DNA of 64,000 bases. Source: a bacterium (GTDB taxonomy: Bacteria; Planctomycetota; UBA1135; UBA2386). A program made the position numbers and the translations under genes. Under the pieces are notes generated by a model. The model did not search any database, was not told the origin of the DNA, and saw only the letters and a program-made list of their open reading frames with translations. Positions 40,073 to 50,004 of this stretch are shown here, one piece after another. Numbering within the stretch: position 1 is the first letter of the stretch; each line of letters begins with the position of its first letter. The stretch is from the NCBI GenBank assembly GCA_030432695.1, contig JAUILN010000007.1, positions 372,001 through 436,000 on the forward strand, read 5' to 3'.

Positions 40073-42681
40073 CTTTCGGGCTCCTCGTCGCTGTCCGGGG
40101 TCGGGTCGTCGGGGGTCGAGTCGCCGATACCGGAATCGTCGGCGCCGGCGTCCCCGGAGTCGGTATCGACGGCGGCGACGGAATCCCGTGGGGCATCGTC
40201 CTCCTCGTCGACATCGGCGACGCCGGCGTCCTCGAGGCTCGGCACGCGGGCGACGGCCACGACCTCGTCGTCGTCGCCGATGTTGATGACCCGCACGCCC
40301 TGGGTGGCCCGCCCGATCTTGCTGATCCCATCGGCCGCGGTGCGGACGATCTGCCCACCGCGGGTGATCAGCATCACGTCGTCACCCTCCTTGACCGACA
40401 CCATGTTGACCACCTGCCCGTTGCGCTTGGTGGTGCGGATGTCGATCAGGCCCTGGCCGCCCCGACCTTGCAGACGGTACTCCTCGAGCGCGGTGCGCTT
40501 CCCGTAGCCGCCCGTGCAGATGGTCAGCAGGTCCCACTCCTCGCGAGCGACCACCAGTCCGACCACCTCGTCGCCCTCGCGCAGCTTGACGCCGCGCACG
40601 CCGCGGGCCGAACGACCCATCGCCCGGACGTCGGTCTCCAGGAAGCGGATCGCCATGCCACCGCGCGTGGCGAGCACCACCGAGTGCTCCGGGGCGACCA
40701 GACCGACACCGATCAGGCGGTCGTCCTCGTCGAGGCCGACCGCGATGATGCCACCCTTCTTGGGTCGGCTGTAGGCCTCCAGCGGGGTCTTCTTGACCAG
40801 CCCCTTGGCGGTCGCGGTGACCACGTAGCCGTCCTCGTCGAAGCTCGGCACACGCAAGATCGAGGTGATCTCCTCACCCTCGACCTGGGTCTGGATCACG
40901 TTGACCAGAGCGCGACCACGCGCGGTGCGGGCGAACTGCGGCAGCTGGTAGACCTTCCGCCAGTAGACCCGGCCACGATCGCTGAAGAACAGGAAGTAGT
41001 CGTGCGTGCTGGCGACGAACAGCCGTTGCAGGAAGTCGTCTTCCTTGGTGTCGGCCGCCGACACGCCCTTGCCGCCACGACCCTGGCTGCGGTACTGATC
41101 GAGCGCGGTGCGCTTGATGTAACCCTGGTGGCTGACGGTCACGACCATCAGCTCCTCGGGGATCAGGTCTTCGGCGATGAAGTTGCCGACCTCCTCGTCG
41201 CTGATGACGGTGCGCCGGTCGTCGCCGTAGCCCTCGACCATCTCGTCGATGTCGGCGCGGATCAGGTCGAGCAGGATCTTGCGGTCGCGGAGGATCGACT
41301 CCAGGTAGGTGATCCGCTCCATCACCTCGTTGAACTCGGCCTCCAGCTTCTCGATCTCGAGGCCGGTGAGCCGGGCGAGACGCATGTCGAGGATCGCCCG
41401 CGCCTGCAGCTCGCTGAGTTCGAAGCGGGCCATCAAGCGGCCGCGGGCCTCGTCGGGCGACGCGCTCGTCTTGATGATCTCGACCACCTCGTCGATGTTC
41501 TGGACCGCGATGCGCAGGCCCTGGATCAGGTGCAGGCGCTCGTTGGCCTTCTGCAGCAGGTGGCGTGTGCGCCGGGTGATCACGTCGATGCGGTGATCGC
41601 GGTAGCACGACAGCAACTGCTTGATGTTCAGCGTCCGCGGCCGACCACGGTCGATCGCCAGGTTGATGATGCTGAACGTGGTCTGCAGCGGGCTCAGCTT
41701 GAACAGCTGGTTGACCGTCACGGTCTCGTCGTCCACGCCGCGCTTGAGCTCGACGACCAACCGCAGGCCGACCCGCTGGTTGGTCTCGTCGTTCACGTCG
41801 GCGATCGTGTCGATCTGACCGCTCTTCGCCAGGTTGGCGATGCGCTCCAGGATCGTGTTGACCTTCACCTGGTAGGGCACCTCGGTGAACACGATCTGCT
41901 TACGCTTGCGGTACTCCTCGACCTTGTACTTGGCCCGCACCGTCACCGACCCACGACCGGTGTGGTAGGCCGCGCGGATCCCGGAGCGACCCATGATGAT
42001 GCCACCGGTCGGGAAGTCGGGGCCCTGGATCACCGTCAGCAGCTCGTCGACCGTGATCTCGGGGGTGTCGAGCAGCAGCTTCAGACCCGCACCGATCTCG
42101 CGCAGGTTGTGCGGCGGCAGGCTGGTCGCCATGCCCACGGCGATGCCGGTCGAGCCGTTGCACAACAGCGCCGGGAACTTGGCCGGCAGGACCACCGGCT
42201 CGCGCTGCGTGAAGTCGTAGTTGTCGGCGAGGTCGACGGTGTCCTGGTCGATGTCGGCCAACAGGTCGACGGTCGGCCGGGTCATCCGCGCCTCGGTGTA
42301 GCGCATCGCCGCCGGCGGACTGCCGTCGATCGCGCCGAAGTTCCCCTGGCCGTCGACCAGCTGGTAGCGGGTCGTGAACGGCTGGGCCATGCCGACCAGG
42401 GTCGGATAGATCACCGACTCGCCGTGCGGGTGGAAGTTGCCGGACGTGTCGCCGCAGATCTTCGCGCACTTCCTGAACTTGGCGCGAGGCCCCAGGTTCA
42501 GTTGCTGCATCGCGTACAGGATGCGGCGCTGACTGGGCTTGAGGCCGTCGCGCACGTCGGGCAGAGCGCGACTGTAGATCACGCTCATGGAGTAGTTCAG
42601 GTAGCTCTCCGCCATCTCCTTCTCGAGAAGGAGTTCGGCGATACGGCCTTCCTGCGGGGCGTCGGACGGGGTCTCGGTCAT
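40069..42681 (-). CDS. gyrA: DNA gyrase subunit A
   Basis: 870 aa from ATG 42681. The breakage-reunion domain has the catalytic Tyr128 in 'AAMRYTEARM' and the quinolone-region segment 'GNFHPHGESVIYP' (81-93). Ser89 matches E. coli Ser83, but Pro93 stands at the E. coli Asp87 position. The C-terminal beta-pinwheel contains the GyrA box as 'QGRGGKG' near 530, which marks it as gyrase and not topoisomerase IV. The last 60 residues are an Asp/Glu/Ser-rich tail, which in other GyrA proteins tunes supercoiling. gyrB is not in the window. First gene of a two-gene operon with yqeY. Confidence 0.96.
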   Translation of the reverse strand: MTETPSDAPQEGRIAELLLEKEMAESYLNYSMSVIYSRALPDVRDGLKPSQRRILYAMQQLNLGPRAKFRKCAKICGDTSGNFHPHGESVIYPTLVGMAQPFTTRYQLVDGQGNFGAIDGSPPAAMRYTEARMTRPTVDLLADIDQDTVDLADNYDFTQREPVVLPAKFPALLCNGSTGIAVGMATSLPPHNLREIGAGLKLLLDTPEITVDELLTVIQGPDFPTGGIIMGRSGIRAAYHTGRGSVTVRAKYKVEEYRKRKQIVFTEVPYQVKVNTILERIANLAKSGQIDTIADVNDETNQRVGLRLVVELKRGVDDETVTVNQLFKLSPLQTTFSIINLAIDRGRPRTLNIKQLLSCYRDHRIDVITRRTRHLLQKANERLHLIQGLRIAVQNIDEVVEIIKTSASPDEARGRLMARFELSELQARAILDMRLARLTGLEIEKLEAEFNEVMERITYLESILRDRKILLDLIRADIDEMVEGYGDDRRTVISDEEVGNFIAEDLIPEELMVVTVSHQGYIKRTALDQYRSQGRGGKGVSAADTKEDDFLQRLFVASTHDYFLFFSDRGRVYWRKVYQLPQFARTARGRALVNVIQTQVEGEEITSILRVPSFDEDGYVVTATAKGLVKKTPLEAYSRPKKGGIIAVGLDEDDRLIGVGLVAPEHSVVLATRGGMAIRFLETDVRAMGRSARGVRGVKLREGDEVVGLVVAREEWDLLTICTGGYGKRTALEEYRLQGRGGQGLIDIRTTKRNGQVVNMVSVKEGDDVMLITRGGQIVRTAADGISKIGRATQGVRVINIGDDDEVVAVARVPSLEDAGVADVDEEDDAPRDSVAAVDTDSGDAGADDSGIGDSTPDDPTPDSDEEPES

Positions 42682-42914
42682 CGCGGTTTCGCTGCGCCCG
42701 GGGCGGCGCGGAAACCCTGATTCTCGCGGGCCGGAGGTCCGATCTCAACGTCGGGCCTCGGTTGCGCTAGACTCCGGCGCCCGCCGGTGCGGCGGCCCGA
42801 CCCGAGGCGATCCCCGGGTGACGGCCGGAGCCGCGTGCCGGGGTCCGTCCCGGAGCCGCCACCTTGCTGAAAGGTCGATCGCCCCGAGGACATTGCGTGC
42901 CCCCAGGAGTCAGC

Positions 42915-43739
42915 GTGAACGACAGGTCCGTCTACATTTTCTGCATGGGTCGCGAGCTGCTCGAGGGCATGGTCCTCGACCGGAACGCCCACTTCATGGC
43001 CAGCCACGTGACCCAGCTCGGGTTCCGGGTCAAGACCATCCAGGTCCTCGACGAGGTCGAGGACGAGGTGATCGAGGCGTTCCAGCGCGCGATCTCCAGC
43101 AAGCCGGACTACGTGCTGATCACCGGCGGCATGGGTCCCGGACTCGACGACATCACCCGCGAATGCGTGGCCAGGGCGGCCGGCGTCGCGATGAAGATCG
43201 ACGACAAGGCGAAGGAATACCTGGCGAATTCCTACCGGCGGATGGTGGCCAAGGGGATCGTCGAGGACGCCGAACTCACCGACGAGCGACTCAAGATGGC
43301 GACCCTCCCCGAGGGCTCGGAGTGCTTCGAGAATCTCTCGGGAACCGCTCCGGCGGTGTCCTTCGCCACCCAGGGGGTGACCTTTTTCCTGCTCCCCGGC
43401 CAGCCCGAGGAGTTCCGACAGCTGTTCACCCAGTTCGTCCAGCCGAAGCTCGAGGCCTCCGGACCGGGCGGCTTCCGGGAGTTCGTCAACATCGACTACC
43501 CGGGCGGCGACGAATCGCTGATTTCGCGTCTGCTCGGTGACCTGACCCGCCGCCACCCGAGCATCCACACCCGGGCCCGCCTGCAGGGGACCGAGGACGA
43601 TCTGAACATCCGGATCACGCTGTCGGTGGAGGGCGCCGACCGCGAGGAACTCCACGAGCAACTCGCCAGCGCCAGTGCCGACCTGAGGGCACGGCTCGGC
43701 CTCGAGGTGTCCCGCGCCGAGCGCGGCGAACTGAGTTGA
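42915..43739 (+). CDS. MoaB/Mog/CinA-like molybdopterin-binding domain protein
   Basis: 274 aa from GTG 42915 with AGGAG 5 bases upstream. Residues 1-175 are the MoCF/CinA N-terminal fold: 'FCMGRELLEGMVLDRNAHFMAS', 'VLITGGMGPGLDDITRECVA' and later 'FFLLPGQPEEFRQLF'. The C-terminal 90 residues resemble the middle domain of CinA ('ISRLLGDLTRRHPSI', 'IRITLSVEGADREELHEQL'). No deamidase domain is present. Candidate function: nucleotide pyrophosphatase or molybdenum cofactor-related. It overlaps mutY by 4 bases, which links it to damaged-nucleotide handling by context only. Confidence 0.83.
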   Translation: MNDRSVYIFCMGRELLEGMVLDRNAHFMASHVTQLGFRVKTIQVLDEVEDEVIEAFQRAISSKPDYVLITGGMGPGLDDITRECVARAAGVAMKIDDKAKEYLANSYRRMVAKGIVEDAELTDERLKMATLPEGSECFENLSGTAPAVSFATQGVTFFLLPGQPEEFRQLFTQFVQPKLEASGPGGFREFVNIDYPGGDESLISRLLGDLTRRHPSIHTRARLQGTEDDLNIRITLSVEGADREELHEQLASASADLRARLGLEVSRAERGELS

Positions 43740-44791
43740 GCCGGACGGTCGCTCCGTTCGGCGCGCGATTGCTCGGCTGGTACCGACCGGCCGACCGCGA
43801 CCTGCCCTGGCGCGGCATCGATGATGCCTGGGGTGTCTGGGTCAGCGAGGTGATGCTGCAGCAGACGCGCGTCGAGGTGGTCCGCGACGCCTGGCCGCGC
43901 TTCATGGCCCGCTACCCGACCCCGGCCACGCTGGCCGCAGCCTCCGACGACGAGATGCACGCGGCCTGGCGGGGACTCGGCTACTACCGCCGCGCCCGCT
44001 TTCTCCGCGACGGCGCCCGCCAGGTGGTCGCCCGCCACGGCGGAAAGGTGCCCCGCGACGTCGAGGCACTGCACTCCCTGGCGGGGATCGGCGACTACAC
44101 CTGTGGGGCGATCGCCTCGATCGCCTTCGGCATCGCGGTCCCGGCGGTCGACGGCAACGTCGAGCGGGTGTTCGCCCGCCACCGGGGCATCGACGACGAC
44201 GTACGTACGGCGCGAGGTCGCAAGGCGATTCGCAGCGCGGTGGTCGCGGCGCTCGAAACGGAGCGGCCCGGCGACTTCAACCAGGCGCTGATGGACCTCG
44301 GTGCGACGGTCTGCACACCGCGCAATCCGGACTGCCCCCGCTGTCCGGTCGCCGTCGATTGCGTGGCCCGCCGCGACGGCCGCCAGACGCAGCTGCCAAG
44401 GCTGCCGGAAAGGCGCGCCGCGGTGCCGGTTGCGTCGAAAGCGGTGCTGGTCGCGGCAGCCGGCGGCAAGATCCTCGGCGCCCGGGTTCCCGAGGGCGAG
44501 GTCAACGCCGGACAGATCGAGCTGCCCGGGCCCGGCGTCCTGATCGACCACCCCGACGACCGCGACGTGCTGGCCCATTCGCTGGCGCAGCGTTACGGCG
44601 CCGGCTTCGCGGTCGGCGAGGCGCTGTGCACGATCCGCCACGGCATCACCCACCACCGGATCGCCCTGACCGTCCACGAGGCGGAGTTGCACGGACCACG
44701 CGGTGCCCTGCTGCGCGGCTACCACCCCGACGACGAGTCGGTGCCCTGGACCACTCCGAGCCGCAAGGCGCTCGCAAAGTGGAAGCGATGA
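43736..44791 (+). CDS. mutY: A/G-specific adenine glycosylase MutY
   Basis: 351 aa from TTG 43736, overlapping the previous stop. The helix-hairpin-helix glycosylase core shows 'VSEVMLQQTRVEVV' with the catalytic Glu, 'LHSLAGIGDYTCGAIASIAFG' and 'AVDGNVERVFARH' with the conserved Asp. The Fe-S cluster loop C-x6-C-x2-C-x5-C is complete in 'CTPRNPDCPRCPVAVDC'. The C-terminal region (about 230-351) is the NUDIX-like 8-oxoG recognition domain. MutY removes adenine paired with 8-oxoguanine. Length is normal. Confidence 0.94.
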   Translation: MSRTVAPFGARLLGWYRPADRDLPWRGIDDAWGVWVSEVMLQQTRVEVVRDAWPRFMARYPTPATLAAASDDEMHAAWRGLGYYRRARFLRDGARQVVARHGGKVPRDVEALHSLAGIGDYTCGAIASIAFGIAVPAVDGNVERVFARHRGIDDDVRTARGRKAIRSAVVAALETERPGDFNQALMDLGATVCTPRNPDCPRCPVAVDCVARRDGRQTQLPRLPERRAAVPVASKAVLVAAAGGKILGARVPEGEVNAGQIELPGPGVLIDHPDDRDVLAHSLAQRYGAGFAVGEALCTIRHGITHHRIALTVHEAELHGPRGALLRGYHPDDESVPWTTPSRKALAKWKR

Positions 44792-44857
44792 GGGCAGAAC
44801 CCTAGTCTTTGCCGTCTTCTACCGAGTCATCCCGGACCCACGAATCGGAGCAGACCC

Positions 44858-45631
44858 ATGGGCATCATGGACGGCAAGACGGTGGCGATCTTCGGAGTCG
44901 CGAACAAGCGCTCGATCGCCTGGGGCATCACCAACGCGCTGCTCGAGCAGGGTGCGCGGGTGGTGCTCAACTACCAGAACGAGCGGATGGGCGAGGCGGT
45001 CGCCAAGCTGGTCGAGGAGCTGCCGGAAAAGCCCTGGATGGCGCCCTGCGACGTGACCGACGAGAGCCAGATCGAGGCGTTCTTCGGCAAGCTGAAGGAC
45101 GAGGTCGGCCCGATCGACGGCGTGGTGCACAGCGTGGCCTTCGCCAAGCGCGAGGAACTGGGCGGCGAGTTCCACAACACCTCGTGGGACGGCTACGCGC
45201 TCGCCCAGCACGTCTCGGCCTACTCGTTGATCCCGCTGGCCAAGCACGCCGCGCCCTTGATGGAGGGTCGCAACGGCTCGATCGTCTGCCTCAGCTACTA
45301 CGGCGCCGAGAAGGTGATCCAGGGCTACAACGTGATGGGCGTGGCCAAGGCGGCGCTCGAGGCCAACACCCGCTATCTCGCGGCGAGCCTCGGCGAGCAG
45401 CAGATCCGGGTCAACGCGGTCTCCGCCGGGCCGATCAAGACCGTCTCGGCGATGGGCGTCTCCGGCTTCGGCGACATCCTCGGCGAGGTCGAGAAGCGCG
45501 CACCGCTGCGCCGCAACGTCACCCAGGAGGAAGTCGGCAAGGCCAGCACGTTCCTGCTGTCGGACCTCGCCAGCGGCGTCACCGGCCAGACGCTGTACGT
45601 GGACTGCGGGATCTCGATCCTGGGGTTGTGA
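44858..45631 (+). CDS. fabI: Enoyl-[acyl-carrier-protein] reductase FabI
   Basis: 257 aa from ATG 44858. A short-chain dehydrogenase of FabI type: NAD-binding 'GVANKRSIAWGI', 'CDVTDESQIEAFF', 'DGVVHSVAFAKREEL', catalytic 'LSYYGAEKVIQGYNVMGVAKAALE' with Tyr-x6-Lys, and 'VNAVSAGPIKTVSAMGVSGF' near the substrate loop. It carries out the last reduction in each fatty-acid elongation cycle and is the usual triclosan target. Single gene with 66 bases between it and mutY. Confidence 0.95.
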   Translation: MGIMDGKTVAIFGVANKRSIAWGITNALLEQGARVVLNYQNERMGEAVAKLVEELPEKPWMAPCDVTDESQIEAFFGKLKDEVGPIDGVVHSVAFAKREELGGEFHNTSWDGYALAQHVSAYSLIPLAKHAAPLMEGRNGSIVCLSYYGAEKVIQGYNVMGVAKAALEANTRYLAASLGEQQIRVNAVSAGPIKTVSAMGVSGFGDILGEVEKRAPLRRNVTQEEVGKASTFLLSDLASGVTGQTLYVDCGISILGL

Positions 45632-45645
45632 GGTCCGGGCCGGCG

Positions 45646-46752
45646 TCAATGGCCGGCCAACCACTCCACGATGCTCTCGCGCTCGTCGCTGGTGAGGTCG
45701 AGTTCGAGGGCGCGGCGGAGCAGCGGAACGGCTTGCTCGGCGCGCTCGTCGGTGACGCGTAGCGCGGCGAGGGCGAGCAGGCTCGGCACGTGGTTGGGGT
45801 CGCGGGACAGCGCTTCCTCGTAGCGCGGCTCGGCCGCCTCAGGGTCGCCGGCTTGTTCGAGCACGCGGCCGACGCCGAATGGTCCCTCCGGCGAGATCGG
45901 TCGGAGTTCGGCGACGCGGGTCCAGAGTGCGGCGATGCGAGCGTAGGTCTCGGCATCGGCTGGGCCACCTTCCAGCGCCAACGTGAACCGGGCCCAGGCT
46001 TCGCCGGCGGAGCTGTCGGGATCTTCGGGGGCCAGCTCGGCGTGGCGGGCATAGGCCGTCGCGGCGGCGGCGAGGTGGTTTCGCCGCTCGTCGCGGTCGA
46101 TCGTGGTGTCGGCGAGGCTGGCGTGGCATGCGGCAACGCGCCACTGAGCCTCGGCGTCGTCGGGAACCAACGCGAGACGCCGGATGGAGACGTCGAGTGC
46201 CGGGGTCACATCGCCGAGGTCGAACAGAATCCGGCCGAGGGTGGCCAGCAGCTCGGGGTGACGCGGCGACGCGGCCAGGACCGGTTCGAGGCGCGCGGCG
46301 GCGGCGCTGAGATGGCCGTCGTCGAGCAGGAACCCGGCATGCAGGATCGCCACCTCGGGATCGATCGGCGCCAGCGCCTCGGCGCGCAGCAGCTCACCCT
46401 CCGCGCGGCGCCAGAGCACCAGGATCGGCGGATTCTCGGCGCGGGCTTCGCGGCTCAGCGCCACGCCGAGCAGCGCACGGGCCAGCGGGTCGGTCGGATC
46501 CTCGGCCAGCACCTCGGCGGCGAGCCGCCGCGCCTCCGGAGCGTCGCCTCGATCGAGCGCGGCCCGGGCTTCGGCGCGGATCCCGTCGAGCACGGGACGC
46601 CGCTCCGGGGCGAGGGGCTTTGGCTCCGGGAGATCGGCGCGCATCGCCCACGGATCCGGCGCCGGTCCCGAGCAGGCCGCGAGCGTGGCGATCGCCAACA
46701 GCCAGCCGGAGAAGGCGAGCCGGCAAGGGGTGGAGGAGCGGGCGACGAACAC
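45646..46752 (-). CDS. TPR-repeat lipoprotein
   Basis: 368 aa from GTG 46752; the frame is open far upstream, but that part overlaps the divergent synthase gene and has no signal. After the start comes a lipoprotein signal ('FSGWLLAIATLAAC'). The remaining chain is built of TPR-like helix pairs ('EARAALDRGDAPEARRLAAEVLAEDPTDPLA' region at about 60-90; 'LATLGRILFDLGDVTPALDVSIRRLALVPDDAEAQ' region in the middle; 'ALSRDPNHVPSLLALAALRV' near the end). Probably an envelope scaffold. Convergent with fabI 14 bases away. The start is the weakest part of this call. Confidence 0.75.
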   Translation of the reverse strand: MFVARSSTPCRLAFSGWLLAIATLAACSGPAPDPWAMRADLPEPKPLAPERRPVLDGIRAEARAALDRGDAPEARRLAAEVLAEDPTDPLARALLGVALSREARAENPPILVLWRRAEGELLRAEALAPIDPEVAILHAGFLLDDGHLSAAAARLEPVLAASPRHPELLATLGRILFDLGDVTPALDVSIRRLALVPDDAEAQWRVAACHASLADTTIDRDERRNHLAAAATAYARHAELAPEDPDSSAGEAWARFTLALEGGPADAETYARIAALWTRVAELRPISPEGPFGVGRVLEQAGDPEAAEPRYEEALSRDPNHVPSLLALAALRVTDERAEQAVPLLRRALELDLTSDERESIVEWLAGH

Positions 46753-46845
46753 GCCAAGAGCCGAGCCGCACGGCGTCGTCCACGCAAGCAGTAGATCGCC
46801 GGCGCCGCTCGGGAATCCGGCGGGTCGCGACCTATCATCGCCCCG

Positions 46846-47792
46846 ATGCCGAGCATCGCGCGCGACATCACCTGGCTGGTCGGCCGGACCCCGCTCCTGG
46901 AGCTCGGCCGCTACGGCAAGGGCCTCCCCGGCCGACTGGTCGCCAAGCTGGAACTCGCCAATCCGACCGCCAGCAACAAGGACCGCAGCGTGCTCGGGAT
47001 GATCGAGCACGCCGAGCAGCACGGCTACCTGACCCCGGAGACGACCATCGTCGAGTGCTCGGCCGGCGACACCGGGATGTCCCTGGCAATGGCCTGCGCG
47101 GTGCGCGGCTACCGCCTGGTGCTCACGATGCCGCGCGGCATGGCGTCGGCGCGCTGCAACCTGCTGCGGGCGCTCGGCGCCGAGCTGGTGTTCACCGAAC
47201 CCGAGCGCGGGATCCGCGGCGCCTTGGAGCGGGCCGAGGAGCTGAGCCGCGAGATCAGGCCTTCGCTGATCCTGCAGCCGTTTGCGAATCGTGGGAACCC
47301 GCAGGTCCATGCGCGGACCACCGCGCGCGAGATCTGGGAGGACACCGAGGGCCAGGTCGACACCGTGGTCGTCCCCGTCGGCTCGGGCGGCACCGCGGCG
47401 GGTTGCGCAGAGTTCTTCAAGGAGCGCGACGCCAGGGTCGCGGTGGTCGGGGTCGAGCCCGCTGCCAGCGCGGTGCTGTCCGGCGGCGAGCCGGGCGCGC
47501 ACGACATCCCGGGCATCGGCGCGGGCTTCGTGCCGGCGATCCTCTCGCCAGCAGACCTCGCCGAGATCGTCCCGGTCACCGAAGCCGACGCGTTCGGCGC
47601 GGCCAGGGCGCTGGCCCGCACGGAAGGCGTGCTGGCCGGACCCGCATCCGGTGCCGCACTGCACGCGGCGCGCGGAATCGCCGCCCGCGACGGCTCGGCC
47701 GGCAAGCTGATCGTGGTCCTGCTCACCGACTTCGGGGAGCGCTACGAGGATCACCCGTGCTACGCGGATCAGCCGTCCACCGGAGGCCGGCC

Positions 47793-47796
<4 letters not shown>
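46846..47796 (+). CDS. Cysteine synthase-like PLP enzyme (fold type II)
   Basis: 316 aa from ATG 46846. Overall like CysK/CysM: 'VGRTPLLELGRYGKG', PLP lysine in 'NPTASNKDRSVLGMI', phosphate-binding 'VVVPVGSGGTAAG' and 'IPGIGAGFVPAIL'. The substrate loop that reads TSGNTG in typical members reads 'CSAGDTGM' here, with Asp for Asn and Ala for Gly, so substrate or reaction may differ from O-acetylserine sulfhydrylation. No C-terminal CBS domain. The next gene, a MoxR ATPase, overlaps it by 4 bases, an unusual pairing. Confidence 0.82.
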
Positions 47797-48791
<995 letters not shown>

Positions 48792-49674
48792 CCGACTCCG
48801 GGTCCCGAGTTCCACGAACCGCGGCGATCCACCTGGGGGTCCGGCGTGTCGCCGCGTTGTCCCAGTTTTTTTGGTGCGCGGCGGAAAGAGTGGCGAGCTG
48901 GTGCGTCTAGGCGGGTGCATGGGACGAGCCGTCCCGGTCCGACGCGAGTCGTTCTACGAGCAGGGAACCCGCAAGGGAGTTCGACCCGCGAATGTCGCGC
49001 CCGGACGGTGCGTGAGTCACTTCGGTGACGAACGCGCCGCACGAGCCGAGAGGGCTGGACCGGGACGCACCGCGGCCGGAGGTCGACGAGGAAGGCGCTT
49101 GCGCCGGATCCGTCGGCCTTCGGCCGGCTTTTCGTACCGCGAGCGATGTGCGACCTCGTCCATGCAGCAGGGAGCGTCGCGGATGCGAAGACGACCCCGG
49201 GGTCACCAGCCGTGACCGACCGAAGTCGGCACGAGCAGGGCCGGCCAGCGACCCCGGGTTCGGCAGTTCTCACACTTCCGCAGCGGCACCGCCGGACCGT
49301 CCTTGATCTCGCGGGAGCATTCCCGAGAGACCAGCCGCGCGGGGGACGACGTCCACCGACTGCAGTCCCCTCCGAAGGTCGCCCCTCGGCGGATCCGCAA
49401 TCCGGCGAAACGTCGCGCGAGACGACGGACGAACCGGAGACTGGCATCCACTTCAGCGTGGGCCTGGGCGACCTGGGGGACGAGCGAACCCCCGGAGCCA
49501 CCTTGATGCATGGGACGGCCCACCGCGGCCTTGCGACCACATCGGGCGCACCCCCGAGCAGGGAGCCGACCGACCGCCATAGGACGCCGACCTCCAGAGT
49601 CGGTGTTCCATCCAAGCGACAGGTTTCCCGCGAACTCGCTTTCACGCGCCCTGCGCAGGTCTACACCGGATTCC
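48792..49674. other. Large noncoding-looking gap, 883 bases
   Basis: No convincing gene on either strand: open frames are short, Arg/Gly/Pro-rich and overlap each other. A T7 run at about 48865-48872, rare in this G+C-rich window, begins 75 bases after the MoxR stop and could mark transcript ends. It is followed by a purine-rich stretch. A structured RNA is possible but I cannot support one. Confidence 0.4.
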
Positions 49675-49995
49675 ATGAGCCACGACCTGGAGTTCCAGAA
49701 GCGCGCCGATGCCTTCATGGAGCGAGTGTTCTCGGCACTCGAGAACGAGGACCCGGACGAACTCGACGTCGATCTCGCGATGGGCGTCCTCACGATGGAG
49801 TTCGCGGATGGACGTAAGTGCATCCTCAACCGGCAGAGCGCCGCGCACCAGATCTGGTTGGCGAGCGGCGCGTCGGCGTGGCACTTCGAGCAGGTCGGCG
49901 AGAACGACTGGGTCGACACCAAGGGGCGAGGCAAGCTCGAAGACGTGCTTCGGAATGTGCTCGAGGAGCGCCTCGGTCGCCCGGTGAAGCTCTGA
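49675..49995 (+). CDS. cyaY: Frataxin homologue CyaY
   Basis: 106 aa from ATG 49675, the usual CyaY size; the longer open frame upstream is intergenic. The frataxin pattern is complete: an acidic first helix ('FMERVFSALENEDPDEL'), strands 'VDLAMGVLTMEFADGRKCILNRQ', then 'AHQIWLASGASAWHFEQVGENDWVDTK' (in two parts) and a last helix. It binds iron and modulates Fe-S cluster assembly by the cysteine desulfurase. CyaY is known mainly from proteobacteria and mitochondria, so its presence here is notable. A cysteine desulfurase gene is 10 kb away in the window. Single gene. Confidence 0.9.
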   Translation: MSHDLEFQKRADAFMERVFSALENEDPDELDVDLAMGVLTMEFADGRKCILNRQSAAHQIWLASGASAWHFEQVGENDWVDTKGRGKLEDVLRNVLEERLGRPVKL

Positions 49996-50004
49996 ACAGG
50001 GGGG

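Noticed and set aside
40468..42720. 750-aa open frame on the plus strand
   Set aside because: Antisense to gyrA, whose protein is unmistakable; the composition is that of a shadow frame.
48792..49674. Small proteins in the gap after the MoxR gene (for example 48907-49206 minus, 49025-49306 plus)
   Set aside because: Low-complexity Arg/Gly/Pro-rich frames overlapping each other, without ribosome-binding sites or domain patterns.
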